41,135 nt of DNA, from the NCBI GenBank assembly GCA_016210325.1, contig JACQUK010000012.1, positions 1-41,135 on the forward strand, given 5' to 3'. The notes under the pieces were generated by a model. That model was not told where the DNA came from and did no database searches. It saw only the letters and a list, made by a program, of their open reading frames with translations. Positions within the stretch are counted from its first letter, which is position 1, and each line of letters begins with the position of its first letter. The DNA comes from Chloroflexota bacterium (GTDB taxonomy: Bacteria > Chloroflexota > Dehalococcoidia > Lucifugimonadales > HRBIN23). Below are positions 15,747-24,374 of the stretch, in pieces. Made by a program: the position numbers and the translations under genes.

Positions 15747-18248
15747 ATGGCGCCCGGTCCGCTGGCAGGTATCCGTGTTTTCGACCTGACCCACGTCATG
15801 GTAGGCCCGTGGGCCTCCATGCTCCTGGGGGCCCTGGGTGCAGATGTCATCAAGGTGGAGTCCCCTGATGGGGACTGGAGCCGTCTTCTCCCGCCCACGC
15901 AGCGAGGTCTGAGCGTTGTCTACACCCACTGTAACCTGAACAAGCGCGGCATCGTCCTGGACCTGAAGACCCCCCAGCATAGGGGCGTGGCCTACCGGAT
16001 CATCGAGCAGTCGGACGTGTTCCTGGAGAACCTGCGACCGGGGGCAGTAGAGCGCCTGGGGTTTGGCTACGACGCCGTTTCCCGCGTCAACCCACGCATC
16101 ATCTACGCCTCCGCCTCTGCGTGGGGTAGGACAGGCCCTATGGGCAACATGACTGGCGTGGACTCAGTGGTCCAGGCCTTCTCCGGGCTGGTCAATATCA
16201 CAGGGGCCGTGGGTGGCGAGGGGGAGTTCTTCCGCACCACGGCCCACTTGGACTTGACCACCGGCACCTTCCTGGTGGGGGCGGTCCTACAAGGCTTGCT
16301 GCTCAGGAATGCGACGGGGCAAGGGACCCGGGTCGAAGTGACGATGCTGGGCTCGGCGATGGACCTTCAGATAAGCCGCCTGGCCGAGTTCTTCGCCACG
16401 GGCCAAACGCCGCCTCGCCTTGGCAGCGCCTGCGTCACCACGGTCCCCCACCAGGCCTTCCTGTGCCAGGACCGGCAGTGGTTGGCTGTGGGGGTGGTCA
16501 CGGAGGAGCAGTGGGCGGGCCTGTGCCGCGCCCTGGCACTGGAAGAGCTGACACAAGACCCTCGCTTTGCCACCAACGCGGACAGGGTCCAGCACCGAGA
16601 TGTGTTGGTCCCCTTGCTGGAGCGGACCTTCTTGACACGCCCCACGCTCTGGTGGGCCATTCGCCTGTGCAAGGAGGGGGTCCCCCACGGACCCTTCCTG
16701 GACTTCTCCGGTGTGAGGCACCATCCTCAGGTGGTGGAAAACGGGTATGTGATGCCCCTCGACATCCCCCATCAGGGTCGGATGCTGGTGGGCGGACTGC
16801 CGTGGCAGTTCAGCAAGACGCCGGCCCACCTGCGTCCTGCCCCCTTCCCCGGTCAGCACACCGATGAGGTCTTGAAGGAGTTTGCGACAGACCACCAGGT
16901 GGGTGTGAAGCCGACGCCGCTCCTGGGAGCCATCCCGGAAACGGGTCTCCCGCCCCCGCCTGAAGGCGGGGGCATGATGCCACCCCCTTCAAGGGGTGGT
17001 CGGGACCCCCTTTCTGGACGACCCCTGGAGGAACAGGGTGCCTCTCTCCCCCTGTCCGGAATCAGGGTGGTAGACGCCACGCAAGGGCTTTGCGGCCCCT
17101 TCACCTCCCAGCTCCTGGCAGATGCGGGAGCCCAGGTGGTCAAGGTGGAGCCCCTGAAGGGGGACAGCTCCCGTGGGTGGGGCCCTCCCTTTGTGGATGG
17201 GGAAAGCGCAGCTTTCCTGGCCGCGAACCGCCATAAGCAGAGTGTGGCCCTGGACCTGGACGCCGCGTCGGGGCGGGCAGTGCTGTTGCGACTCCTTTCC
17301 AAGGCGGATGTCTTCCTGGAGGAGCTGGGGCCTGGAAAAGCAGCTCGGCTGGGCCTCACGTACCGGCGCCTGGCTGGGCACAACCCGAAGCTCATCCTGT
17401 GCAGCATCACTCCCTTCGGCCCCCGCGGGCCACTTCGAGACGCGCCAGGCAGCGAGCTGGTGGTACAGGCGATGGCTAACTACTGGGGCTCGCTGGGAGC
17501 CATAGGAGACTCGCCAGAGCGCGCGGGAGCGGACCTGGCCAACGTCAACACCGCTGTGCTTGCTTTCAACGCAGTCCTGGCCGCCCTGTACCACCGCGCG
17601 CGGACGGGGGAAGGCCAGCAGATCAACGTGAGCATGCTGGGTACCCTTCTCCACCTTCGGGGCTACCTGTGGAGCGCCTTGTCGGACCCCGACAGTTGGG
17701 ACGGGTTCCTGTGCGAGACGTACACAAGACCCCGCGACCACGGGTACCATACCAAGGACCGGCCCGTCTACTTCAACCTGCGGCGCGGAGACGAGCTGGC
17801 CTGGGTAAACCTGCTGACCGAGTTGGGGCTGACCCATGTGCTGGCGGACCCGCGTTTCGACGAAGGGGGCCGAGACGCGGTGGGAATGGGCCGCTACGCA
17901 AATGAGTTGAAGCCGATTTGGGAAGAAGCGTTCAGGGACAGAACGGCGGACGAGGTGGTGGCGCTGGTCCGGAAGTACCAGGGCGAGGCAGCTCCGGTGA
18001 ACGACTACAGCTCCCTTCTGGCTGACCCGCAGGTGAAGGCGCTGGGCATCGTCCAGGAAATGCAGCGCTCCCGGGGTAGCAAGCTACCTATCTTGGGGCC
18101 GCCGTGGACCATTCACGGCGTAGCCAAGCAGCCGCCTGCTCCAGCCCCCACGCTGGGGCAGCACACCAGGGAGGTCCTGCTGGCTCTGGGCTACACCGAG
18201 GATGAGGTGCTCCGCCTGCGCGACAACGGGGTCATCAGCTTTGGTTGA
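15747..18248 (+). CDS. Double-domain CaiB/BaiF (class III) CoA transferase
   Basis: An 833-residue fusion of two class III CoA-transferase domains. Such enzymes move CoA between carboxylic acids via an aspartyl-CoA anhydride. Domain 1 (about 1-390) starts PLAGIRVFDLTHVMVGPWAS. Its likely catalytic Asp is D169 in LDLTTG. Domain 2 (about 430-833) starts PLSGIRVVDATQGLCGPF. Its candidate Asp is D596 in GADLANVNT, where spacing to the next conserved helix is about three residues longer than usual. The linker (about 397-428) is Pro/Gly-rich and is encoded by a REP-like palindrome. A GTG at 15735 is an alternative start. Tandem CaiB fusions may form an intramolecular pseudo-dimer. The substrate is unknown. 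Confidence 0.9.
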   Translation: MAPGPLAGIRVFDLTHVMVGPWASMLLGALGADVIKVESPDGDWSRLLPPTQRGLSVVYTHCNLNKRGIVLDLKTPQHRGVAYRIIEQSDVFLENLRPGAVERLGFGYDAVSRVNPRIIYASASAWGRTGPMGNMTGVDSVVQAFSGLVNITGAVGGEGEFFRTTAHLDLTTGTFLVGAVLQGLLLRNATGQGTRVEVTMLGSAMDLQISRLAEFFATGQTPPRLGSACVTTVPHQAFLCQDRQWLAVGVVTEEQWAGLCRALALEELTQDPRFATNADRVQHRDVLVPLLERTFLTRPTLWWAIRLCKEGVPHGPFLDFSGVRHHPQVVENGYVMPLDIPHQGRMLVGGLPWQFSKTPAHLRPAPFPGQHTDEVLKEFATDHQVGVKPTPLLGAIPETGLPPPPEGGGMMPPPSRGGRDPLSGRPLEEQGASLPLSGIRVVDATQGLCGPFTSQLLADAGAQVVKVEPLKGDSSRGWGPPFVDGESAAFLAANRHKQSVALDLDAASGRAVLLRLLSKADVFLEELGPGKAARLGLTYRRLAGHNPKLILCSITPFGPRGPLRDAPGSELVVQAMANYWGSLGAIGDSPERAGADLANVNTAVLAFNAVLAALYHRARTGEGQQINVSMLGTLLHLRGYLWSALSDPDSWDGFLCETYTRPRDHGYHTKDRPVYFNLRRGDELAWVNLLTELGLTHVLADPRFDEGGRDAVGMGRYANELKPIWEEAFRDRTADEVVALVRKYQGEAAPVNDYSSLLADPQVKALGIVQEMQRSRGSKLPILGPPWTIHGVAKQPPAPAPTLGQHTREVLLALGYTEDEVLRLRDNGVISFG
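16950..17000. repeat. REP-like palindrome inside the CaiB coding sequence
   Basis: Two adjacent hairpins, 16953-16972 (8-bp arms, TGAA loop) and 16980-16999 (7-bp arms), flank GCATGATGC. The whole unit shares CCCGCCTGAAG, GGGGCAT and ATGCC with the intergenic palindrome at 6806-6845. It translates to a Pro/Gly-rich linker (PPPPEGGGMMPPPSRGG) and keeps the frame open. Confidence 0.65.
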
Positions 18249-18274
18249 CACTTACCTGCTCGCGTTGTCGTCCC

Positions 18275-19468
18275 TCACAGCCTCCCCCTGCCCACGGCCA
18301 GGAGACCATGCTTGGCCTGGACCGGCTTGGTGAACCGTTCCGGCAGGAACGGCTTCAGCGAGTAGGCCAGCGGCCGCCCAATCACCAAGTCTCGCGCCAG
18401 CTTGCCCCATGAGGCGCAGCACTGCACCCCCGGGTTCCCTGCTATCACGTAAACGCCGTCCAAATCCGGCACAGGGCCCAGGATGGGAAGGCCGTCATCG
18501 GGTATGGGCTGAGGGCCGGTCAAACGTCCAGCCACCGTTGCAGCCTTCAAGCAAGGCAGCAGGCGTGTGGCGAAGCTAATGATAGCATGCTCCGCTTCCG
18601 GCCTTGTGGTGTTGTCGAACACATAGGTCTCGTTGGAAGGCCCTCCGGTGGTGCCAAGGACGTACGAGTTGCCTCGTCGCGTGATGAGGAGGTGGCTCAT
18701 GGGAGGACTGGAGATGCCCCAACCATGCCAGTGAGCATCGAGGATTGGGGGGCCGTCGTACTCCAGCAAGAGCTGCTCCCCCTTGATGGCGTGGACCGGG
18801 AGCGGGATGCCCAGCCACTTGGCCGCGTCTGGCGTCCACACCCCCATTGCCAGCACCACCTTGTCGCTCAGAATGGGCTCACCATTGCTGGTGAGCACTC
18901 CGGCTACTTTGCCACCTTCCTTCACAAGAGCTGTCACTGTGCGCGTGAGGAACTGGGCGCCTTGCTGCTCGGCAGCGCGGGCCAAGGCGAGGTTCAGGCG
19001 ATATGCGTCCACCCTGGCGGCCCAGTGCACCCACAGCGCCCCGTAGACCTCCACCTCCCGGTTGAGCTGTGGCTCCCGCTGGTAGCACTCCGCTGGCGTC
19101 AAAAGCTCGTAGTCCAGGTTCTGAAGGGGTGCAAGACGGCGGATTTCCTGCCAGGCCTGGGGGGAGAAGGCCAGGATGAAGTAGGGGTGCATCTTGAAGT
19201 GGACGTCAATCCCGGTCTCCTGGGCAACGGCTGGGGCCAGCTCCATGGTCTGCTGCGAACCCCAGCGTGACATCTCCCCCAGCACCGGCGGTTCGGTGTA
19301 GTGGAGTGATAGCCCAAGGCTGGCCGGCGCATGGCCGGACGTGCCGCTGCCCACCGCGTTCTTCTCCAGGACGACGACCTTCAACCCCTCCTTGCTGAGA
19401 AAGTAGGCCGCGCTGCTCCCAACGAGTCCGGCTCCGATGACGATGACGTCAGCTCTCTTGATGGACAT
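18275..19468 (-). CDS. FAD-dependent oxidoreductase, DAO (glycine/D-amino acid oxidase) family
   Basis: A 397-residue flavoprotein. The start at 19468 has AAAGGAGG upstream and gives MSIKRADVIVIGAGLVGSS, the Rossmann GxGxxG motif (12-17) that binds FAD. An acidic residue closes the first beta-alpha-beta unit (VVVLEKN). The C-terminal FAD contact region reads DGLPILGPVPDLDGVYV followed by GNPGVQ, typical of DAO/sarcosine oxidase enzymes. These oxidise amines of amino or N-methyl compounds, transferring electrons to oxygen or a quinone. A covalent flavin site was not evident. It lies downstream of the solute-binding gene but is separated from it by a terminator hairpin, so it is probably its own unit or depends on read-through. 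Confidence 0.88.
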   Translation of the reverse strand: MSIKRADVIVIGAGLVGSSAAYFLSKEGLKVVVLEKNAVGSGTSGHAPASLGLSLHYTEPPVLGEMSRWGSQQTMELAPAVAQETGIDVHFKMHPYFILAFSPQAWQEIRRLAPLQNLDYELLTPAECYQREPQLNREVEVYGALWVHWAARVDAYRLNLALARAAEQQGAQFLTRTVTALVKEGGKVAGVLTSNGEPILSDKVVLAMGVWTPDAAKWLGIPLPVHAIKGEQLLLEYDGPPILDAHWHGWGISSPPMSHLLITRRGNSYVLGTTGGPSNETYVFDNTTRPEAEHAIISFATRLLPCLKAATVAGRLTGPQPIPDDGLPILGPVPDLDGVYVIAGNPGVQCCASWGKLARDLVIGRPLAYSLKPFLPERFTKPVQAKHGLLAVGRGRL

Positions 19469-19547
19469 GTGCCCCTCCTTTGCCTGCCGAGTTAGCCCCG
19501 GGGCGCCCACAGTCTATCAGGTTCTTCCTTGCAGCAGGCAAGAGAAC

Positions 19548-19587
19548 ACGCAGGGGCGGCCTTGGCTGACGCCGGCCGCCCCTGCGT
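19548..19587 (-). terminator. Hairpin after the solute-binding protein gene
   Basis: A perfect 14-bp inverted repeat (arms 19548-19561 and 19574-19587). It lies 34 bases downstream of the solute-binding gene's stop on the minus strand. No strong T-run follows it on that strand (the next bases read GTTCTCTTGCC), so its efficiency is uncertain. Confidence 0.6.
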
Positions 19588-19620
19588 ATGCTTGCCAGCA
19601 GGTCTTAGCGGTGGAACGCT

Positions 19621-21621
19621 CTAGAGTGACTGGAAGCCCACGTTGGGGTTCTCCCGGTCAATCCAGGCGCGAGCTAAGCTCCAGCCCCAGCCCACTTGCT
19701 GCGCGCTGAACATCTGGTTCTTCACATAGGGCTGGGCCACATAGGGGAACACAAAGGCGCCAGAGGCGTAGGTGGCGTAGCGCTGCACCGCCATGTAGCG
19801 GATGATCTCGTACACGTCTTTCACCCGCGTCCAGTGGTCAATCTCGCCGGACATGGCGTCCAGCATAGCGTCCAACTTGGCATCGTTCACGTGCAGCACC
19901 CGCCCACCGTTGGCTTTGGAGTGGTAGGCATCGCGTAGCCACTGGTCGGGGTCACCACCGCCGCTGTAAAAGCTCTGCATGACGCCATGCCAGTTGCCGG
20001 CATACAGCAGGCTGATGTGAGCGTTGGTGTCCCGGGACTGAATCTTGACGTTGATGCCCACGTCCTTCAGGTTGGCGGCGAACAGCTCACCCTCGGCGAT
20101 GGTGTAGGGCACCCAGGGCGCCGTCTCGAAGTTGATGGTCAGCTCACCGGGCTTGTAGCCGGCCTCGGCCAGCAGCTTCTTGGCCAGCTCCTTGTCGTAG
20201 GAGCTGTACTTGGCTCCCTCACCGTACTCGGAGTTGGGCAGGAACCACTCGCCGGCCCCGGCGTAGATGTATTCGCCGGGTACACACCAGCCGGCCTGGG
20301 GTCCGCTGCACATGCCATCCTGGTCCAGGGCGGCCGAGACCGCCTGCCGCAGCTTGATGTTGTCAAAGGGCGGCTCGTCCACCCGGAATACCCAGGGACG
20401 GCGGTTGCTGATCTCCAGGAAGATGGTCCAGGTGGCGTCGGGGTTGGTCTTGGAGATGCTCTCGTAGCGGGGCTTGCGGATGGAGCGCTGCCATCCCATC
20501 ATATCAATCTTCTGGGAGCGGAAGCCGGCGTCCATGGCCGCCTCGTCCAGAAGCTGGAGCCAGGTTACCCCGTCCATGAACGGGAGCTTGTACTGGTTGG
20601 GCGTGTCTACGACCTTGTTATCCTTGACGCCGCTCCAGTAGCCCCACCAGTCAGGGTTCTTCTTGAAGCGGACCTCGCTGCCCGGGACGAACTTCTCGAC
20701 CATCCACGGCCCGCTGCCCACGAGCTCTGCTTCAGTGGCCGGGCTCTTGCCGCCGTCATAGATCTCCTTGGGCATGACACCGAAGCCGTAGGATCCCATC
20801 TGGAGCAGCAGGGCAGCATAGGGGCGCTTGGTCTTTATCTCAATGGTGTAGTCGTCCAGGGCCTTGAAGGACTCTACCGGCTCGAAGCGAGCGGCGATGG
20901 ATGCCACACCTGGGGACGCCCGCATCTTTTCGAAGCTCCACACCCAGTCCGCAGCCGTCACTGGCCGCCCGTTGACCGGTGGCTTGTTGTGGAACTTGGC
21001 CGTCTTGGTCAGGTGCAGGACCAGGGTAGTGTTGTCCTTGTACTCCCAGGACTGGGCAGCCAATGGGTTCACTGCCGCAGTGGTGGGGCTGTAGGCAGGG
21101 CCTACGGCAATGTCCAGCAGCTTGTCGTTGATGGCTGGGTTGGAGATGATGAAGGAGGTAAAGGGGTCAAGGCTTTGCACTTCGTAGTATGCCTGGATTG
21201 AGGGGTAGCCACCGCCACCGCCGTTGCCCCCATACTTGGGCGAGGTAGTGGGCAGCGGGGGCCTGCGGCCAGGAATGTTACGTTTGGTAATCTGCTCTAG
21301 CACCCATGGGTTCATGGCGCCGTCGCCGCGCGCCTTGGCCTGGGCCACCAGCGTGTCCAGAGGCGTCCCCTGCCCAGTAGGGGCCTGGGTCGGCGCGGCC
21401 ACAGCCGTAGCCGTGGGCGTGGGTTGCGCTGCCGCCGTGGTGGGCGTAGCAGTGGGTTGGGTCACGGCGGTGGTGGCGGTTGGCGTCGCCGGTGCCCTGG
21501 TGGGGGTGGGCGTGGCTGCTGGGCTAGTTGGGGTGGCGGTCGGTGCCGCTGCACGACACGCGACGGAGACCAAGAGAACGAGTGCCAGAAGAAGTCCGGC
21601 ACCTAACATAACACGGTGCAT
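19621..21621 (-). CDS. ABC transporter substrate-binding lipoprotein, family 5 (peptide/nickel type)
   Basis: A 666-residue lipoprotein. The start at 21621 (ATG) has GGAGAG upstream; a TTG at 21633 is less likely. The lipobox is LVSVAC with C22 as the lipid anchor. An Ala/Thr/Pro linker runs to about residue 95. The mature domain has SBP family 5 features: SWEYKDNTTLVLHLTKTAKFH, the ADWVWSFEKM segment, and NPDWWG near the middle. It would capture a peptide, opine, sugar or similar solute outside the membrane. No permease or ATPase gene lies nearby, so it is an orphan here, perhaps served by a transporter elsewhere. A Gly-rich stretch (GGNGGGGGY) precedes the binding domain. Confidence 0.9.
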   Translation of the reverse strand: MHRVMLGAGLLLALVLLVSVACRAAAPTATPTSPAATPTPTRAPATPTATTAVTQPTATPTTAAAQPTPTATAVAAPTQAPTGQGTPLDTLVAQAKARGDGAMNPWVLEQITKRNIPGRRPPLPTTSPKYGGNGGGGGYPSIQAYYEVQSLDPFTSFIISNPAINDKLLDIAVGPAYSPTTAAVNPLAAQSWEYKDNTTLVLHLTKTAKFHNKPPVNGRPVTAADWVWSFEKMRASPGVASIAARFEPVESFKALDDYTIEIKTKRPYAALLLQMGSYGFGVMPKEIYDGGKSPATEAELVGSGPWMVEKFVPGSEVRFKKNPDWWGYWSGVKDNKVVDTPNQYKLPFMDGVTWLQLLDEAAMDAGFRSQKIDMMGWQRSIRKPRYESISKTNPDATWTIFLEISNRRPWVFRVDEPPFDNIKLRQAVSAALDQDGMCSGPQAGWCVPGEYIYAGAGEWFLPNSEYGEGAKYSSYDKELAKKLLAEAGYKPGELTINFETAPWVPYTIAEGELFAANLKDVGINVKIQSRDTNAHISLLYAGNWHGVMQSFYSGGGDPDQWLRDAYHSKANGGRVLHVNDAKLDAMLDAMSGEIDHWTRVKDVYEIIRYMAVQRYATYASGAFVFPYVAQPYVKNQMFSAQQVGWGWSLARAWIDRENPNVGFQSL

Positions 21622-22311
21622 TGCACTCTCCAACGTGATTTTCCCATCCTTCGCAACTTAGGGGTCCTGGTGGTGGCTAGGGCGCGCGAGGCGGTCCCTT
21701 GTTCATGGACCGCGTTCGCCAAGCGGGCCAGGCCTTGCTCTCGCGTCACCTCCCTTCTTTGCGTAGCCTGTGACGAAAGGTGTTGTTGATGCTACGCTAT
21801 TCGCAGGACAGGTCTACTCTTGGCAGCGGGTCTAATCGCCATACTCTGAGCTGGCTTTGCCTCTCTGCCTCCCTTTGGCGTTCTTAGAGCGGCTATGGTC
21901 TAACACATCCCTGGGTACCAGTCAAATGCCTGATTCCACCTTGTGGCCGTTGACCAGTAGGCGCCATTGCTATGCAAACTGACACCGGCGACGGAAAACG
22001 GCGGGTGTGATAGTGGAGTGGATGGAGCGAGGAAACAGCCTGAGGCTGACAGCAGTATCATACATGTCCTTGACAACCCGCGCAGGGAATGCCACAGTAT
22101 CGCCACCTTGGTTGCCAACTGCGTGGGGTGATGAGAGGCGCACCGACGAATGCTGCCTGTGCTGTGGCTGGCGGACTGACGTAACTCGGCTTCGCAAGAA
22201 AGCATCACTGACTGCCTGGATAGTACCCCCATCTGGTAAGGGGCCATCCGACTGCTGAGCAGACACGAGGACGTTGTCCAGAGTCCTCGTGCCTTTGCAA
22301 CAGGGAGGACC
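21622..22311. promoter_or_regulatory. Long divergent intergenic region without a gene
   Basis: A 690-base gap between the solute-binding gene and the oxidoreductase operon. Open frames exist on both strands (for example 22007-22258) but have no convincing ribosome binding site or domain. It must hold promoters for both directions. None could be fixed with confidence. A GGGAGG ribosome binding site lies just before 22312. Confidence 0.4.
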
Positions 22312-24306
22312 ATGACCGGAGAGCACGTGGCCCAGCAATTCCCTCTGTTGTTCAGCCCTGTCCAGGTGGGCAGGTACACCCTGCGCAACCGTATCGTGAA
22401 CACGGGCCACCACACCGGCTACCAGGACGGGGACGGCAACCCCACCGACCGGCACGTGTACTACTATCGCGAGCGGGCGCGCGGCGGCGTGGGCATGATT
22501 ATCATGGGGACCATCAGCGTCCACCCCACGGGGATGTTCCCGTACCGCAACTTCGATGACTCGGTCATTCCCTGGTACCAGCGTATCGCCGCTGCCGTCC
22601 ATCCCTACGGTGTCCCCATCCTCCAGCAGCTCAACCACTTCGGGAAGCGGGTCTCCGAGGGGTTGGGTGAGATGTTCGAGACCTACGCCGTCTCGGCGTC
22701 GGCGGACCCGGCCCCCACCTGGGACTACCCCCAGGTGCCTGTCCACGAACTGGACACTGCCGAAGTGGAGGAGCTGGTGACAGCCTTTGGGCAGGCGGCG
22801 CGCCGCTGTGCCCTGGGTGACCTGGACGGGGTCGAAATCATGATGGCCTTTGCCAACCTCATCCCGCAGTTCTTCTCCCCCGTCATGAACAGGCGCACCG
22901 ACAAGTACGGGGGCAGCCTGGAGAACAGGATGCGGTTTGCCTACGAGGTCCTGGACGACGTGCGACGACAGCTAGGGCCGGACAAGATGGTGGGGGCGCG
23001 CTTCAGTGCCGACTTCCTGGACTACACCACCAGCCTGGACGACCTCAAACAGATTGTGCCTCGCCTGGTGGCCACGGGGATGCTGGACTACGTGAGCATC
23101 CACACGGGGGGCGGTACCGAGCTGCTGAGCGTCGGCCGGCAGACGCCACCTCACTACTACCAGCCGGCCCAGTTCGTGTACCTGGCCGCAGCGGTCAGGG
23201 AAGAGGTCAGGAAGCTGGCCCGCCCTGTTCCCGTCCTGGGCATTGGCCGCATCAACCATCCGGCCCTGGCGGAGGGTCTCCTGCAAGAGGGGCGCCTTGA
23301 CCTGGTGGGGATGGTGCGAGAGCTCATCGCTGACCCGTACCTGCCCCAGAAGGCCAGGGACGGTAGGCTAGAAGACATCCGCGTCTGCATGGCGTGCAGC
23401 CAGAGCTGCTCAGGGCACCTGGACCACGGCCTCGGCATCACCTGCATCTACAACCCAGTGGCCGGGCGGGAGCGGGAATGGGGCGAGTTGCCGCTAGCCA
23501 GCACCAAGAAGAAGGTTGTCGTCGTTGGGGGTGGCCCCGCGGGCATGGAGGCCGCGCGGGTGGCGGCCCTGCGAGGGCACCGAGTGGTCCTCTTCGAGAG
23601 GTCTGGCGAGCTAGGGGGACAGGTGAACCTGGCGGCGAAGGTCCCCAAGCGGGATGACTTTGGCGAAATCCGTCGCTTCTTCGAGGCCCAGCTCCCCAAG
23701 CTGGGTGTGGAGGTCTGCCTGCGCACCGAAGCCACTGCTGAGATAGTGTTGGCGGAGAAGCCTGACGCTGTGGTCATTGCTACCGGCTCCACCCCATATC
23801 GTCCAGACATCCCTGGGAGCGACAGCAAGAACGTTGCCCACGTCAACGAGGTGATGGAAGGCTCGGTCCAGGCCGGGCAGCACGTGGTGGTGATAGACAC
23901 GCAGGGACTGCGTCAGGCCACCGACGTCGCCGACCTGCTCTCGGAGCAGGGCAGGCAGGTGGAGGTGGTCACAGGGCTGCCGTATGTCGGGGTGCACGTC
24001 CCGCGCAACGCCTGGCGGCTCCAGTACGAGCGGCTGTTGCGGAAAGGTGTCCTCTGTCGCCCCTTCACCGGCGTGGCAGAGATCGGTGAGGACCGCGTGA
24101 CCACCTTCAGCACCATCACCCTGGCACCAGGCGCAATCGAGGGGGTGGACACGGTGGTGCTGGCGACGGGAGGCAAGGCGGACGACCGCCTCTACCGGCA
24201 ACTCAAGGGCAGGGTGCCGGAGCTTCATGCCGTTGGGGACTGCTGGCAGCCTCGGGATGCCGAGGCCGCAGTGTACGAAGGTCACAAGGTCGCACGCGCT
24301 ATCTAG
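22312..24306 (+). CDS. NADH:flavin oxidoreductase, 2,4-dienoyl-CoA reductase-like (OYE + FAD/NAD domain)
   Basis: A 664-residue multi-cofactor enzyme. An old-yellow-enzyme TIM barrel (FMN) covers about 10-345, with LQQLNHFGKR at 104-113 and NRRTDKYGGSLENRMRF at 193-209. A [4Fe-4S] site follows at C359, C362, C366 and C378. The FAD/NAD(P) domain begins KVVVVGGGPAGMEAA (401-415). Such enzymes pass electrons from NAD(P)H through FAD and the cluster to FMN to reduce enoyl-type double bonds. The usual HxxH substrate motif is replaced by MMAF (177-180), so the substrate probably differs from that of typical enone reductases. It is the first gene of an apparent operon with PrpD and DinB. Confidence 0.92.
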   Translation: MTGEHVAQQFPLLFSPVQVGRYTLRNRIVNTGHHTGYQDGDGNPTDRHVYYYRERARGGVGMIIMGTISVHPTGMFPYRNFDDSVIPWYQRIAAAVHPYGVPILQQLNHFGKRVSEGLGEMFETYAVSASADPAPTWDYPQVPVHELDTAEVEELVTAFGQAARRCALGDLDGVEIMMAFANLIPQFFSPVMNRRTDKYGGSLENRMRFAYEVLDDVRRQLGPDKMVGARFSADFLDYTTSLDDLKQIVPRLVATGMLDYVSIHTGGGTELLSVGRQTPPHYYQPAQFVYLAAAVREEVRKLARPVPVLGIGRINHPALAEGLLQEGRLDLVGMVRELIADPYLPQKARDGRLEDIRVCMACSQSCSGHLDHGLGITCIYNPVAGREREWGELPLASTKKKVVVVGGGPAGMEAARVAALRGHRVVLFERSGELGGQVNLAAKVPKRDDFGEIRRFFEAQLPKLGVEVCLRTEATAEIVLAEKPDAVVIATGSTPYRPDIPGSDSKNVAHVNEVMEGSVQAGQHVVVIDTQGLRQATDVADLLSEQGRQVEVVTGLPYVGVHVPRNAWRLQYERLLRKGVLCRPFTGVAEIGEDRVTTFSTITLAPGAIEGVDTVVLATGGKADDRLYRQLKGRVPELHAVGDCWQPRDAEAAVYEGHKVARAI

Positions 24307-24374
24307 AAGGACGCCAGGACGTGGGGCCAGATACAGGGAGGGCTGGTCCGCCAACGCCGCTACGGAGGGAGGAT

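Noticed and set aside
19987-21201. 404-codon open frame antisense to the solute-binding protein
   Set aside because: A shadow of a clear family-5 binding protein; no domain or ribosome binding site.
21900-22415. Open frames on both strands in the gap before the dienoyl-CoA reductase-like gene
   Set aside because: They overlap each other, lack ribosome binding sites and recognisable domains, and one runs into the 5' end of a well supported gene.
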